Below, in pieces: positions 5,049 through 5,581 of a DNA stretch of 5,581 nt. The stretch's first letter is position 1. Every line of letters starts with the position of its first letter. The stretch lies in contig NZ_JAIFKJ010000093.1 in assembly GCF_019695415.1 (NCBI RefSeq), positions 796 through 6,376 of the forward strand. Reading direction: 5' to 3'. Position numbers and translations under genes: made by a program. The stretch comes from Thiohalocapsa sp. Its GTDB lineage: Bacteria > Pseudomonadota > Gammaproteobacteria > Chromatiales > Chromatiaceae. The notes beneath the pieces are model-generated. The model saw only the letters and a list, made by a program, of their open reading frames with translations. It made no database searches and had not been told where the DNA came from.

Positions 5049-5581
5049 ATGACCGACACTTTTGACCAGCGTCCGCCGTCGCCGCAGGCCTTAGGCCTGA
5101 TCCCGATGGTCATCGAGCAGACCGCCCGCGGTGAGCGCTCCTTCGATATCTTCTCCCGGCTCCTCAAAGAGCGGGTCGTCTTTCTGGTGGGTCCGGTGGA
5201 GGACCACGTGGCCAACCTCGTGGTCGCGCAGCTGCTCTTTTTGGAGTCCGAGAATCCCGACAAGGACATCCACTTCTACATCAACTCGCCCGGCGGCTCC
5301 GTGACGGCTGGCCTGGCCATCTACGACACCATGCGCTTCATCCGCCCGGAGGTCAGCACCATGTGCATCGGCCAGGCGGCGAGCATGGGGGCGTTGCTGC
5401 TGGCGGGTGGAGCCGCGGGTAAGCGTTTCTGTCTGCCGCACTCGAGGATGATGATTCACCAGCCGCTGGGCGGGTTCCAAGGCCAGGCCACGGACATCGA
5501 CATCCACGCCCGGGAGATCCTGCGGATCCGCGAGCACCTCAACCAGATCCTGGCCGAGCACACGGGTCAGCCCATCGAGAA
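5049..5581 (+). CDS. clpP: ATP-dependent Clp protease proteolytic subunit, 3' end cut by window
   Basis: ClpP forms the double-heptamer serine protease chamber that works with ClpX or ClpA in the cytoplasm. The window holds the first 177 codons of about 200-210. GQAASMGA (108-115) contains the nucleophile S112 and MMIHQPLGG (134-142) contains H137. The catalytic aspartate, expected about ten residues past the cut, is outside the window. FDIFSRLLKERVVFLVGPVE (32-51) and YINSPGGSVTAG (77-88) are typical. By comparison with E. coli, the propeptide would be removed before GLIPMVIEQ, leaving a mature protein that starts near residue 16. GAGG (5035-5038), 10 bases ahead, supports ATG 5049. An in-frame ATG at 5001 would add 16 residues but has no ribosome binding site and no family support. 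clpX is expected next but lies outside. Confidence 0.97.
   Translation, partial: MTDTFDQRPPSPQALGLIPMVIEQTARGERSFDIFSRLLKERVVFLVGPVEDHVANLVVAQLLFLESENPDKDIHFYINSPGGSVTAGLAIYDTMRFIRPEVSTMCIGQAASMGALLLAGGAAGKRFCLPHSRMMIHQPLGGFQGQATDIDIHAREILRIREHLNQILAEHTGQPIE

Noticed and set aside
1..5581. CRISPR array, insertion sequence or toxin-antitoxin pair
   Set aside because: No regular repeats, transposase motifs or paired small ORFs of that kind were seen.

Overview
The window is a GC-rich stretch of a bacterial chromosome. Trigger factor, ClpP and alanine racemase all read as gammaproteobacterial: the ClpP N-terminal half follows the E. coli type closely, and tig is followed directly by clpP. A high-GC gammaproteobacterium, perhaps of the Chromatiales/Ectothiorhodospiraceae kind, is my best guess, but this rests on recalled family resemblance and not on a search.

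Layout. Bases 46-130 hold a tRNA-Leu(UAA)-like sequence. Its 3' half is intact and its 5' half is damaged. Bases 131-823 contain no conventional annotated-size gene. They carry several inverted repeats that could fold as RNA (217-275, 288-312, 671-759) and one overlooked small ORF (416-556, 46 codons) with a perfect Shine-Dalgarno core and a hydrophobic C-terminal segment. Bases 824-2173 encode a DUF3422-type membrane-anchored protein with two C-terminal membrane segments. It runs convergently, with a 21-base gap, into alanine racemase (alr, 3280-2195 on the minus strand). A 235-base divergent spacer separates alr from trigger factor (tig, 3516-4814). The spacer holds a good sigma-70-like promoter for tig that overlaps an inverted repeat. 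After a 234-base spacer with two hairpins and a sigma-32-like promoter comes clpP (from 5049), cut by the window end after 177 codons.

Functionally, tig and clpP form the usual protein quality-control block: ribosome-associated folding followed by the proteolytic core of ClpXP/ClpAP. The sequence suggests clpP has its own heat-shock promoter rather than depending only on read-through from tig. alr supplies D-alanine for peptidoglycan and is transcribed away from tig. The DUF3422 protein has no known role.

No clear new biological system is visible. The items most worth a second look are the small membrane-protein ORF in its structured intergenic region, the damaged tRNA, and the regulatory architecture around tig and clpP.
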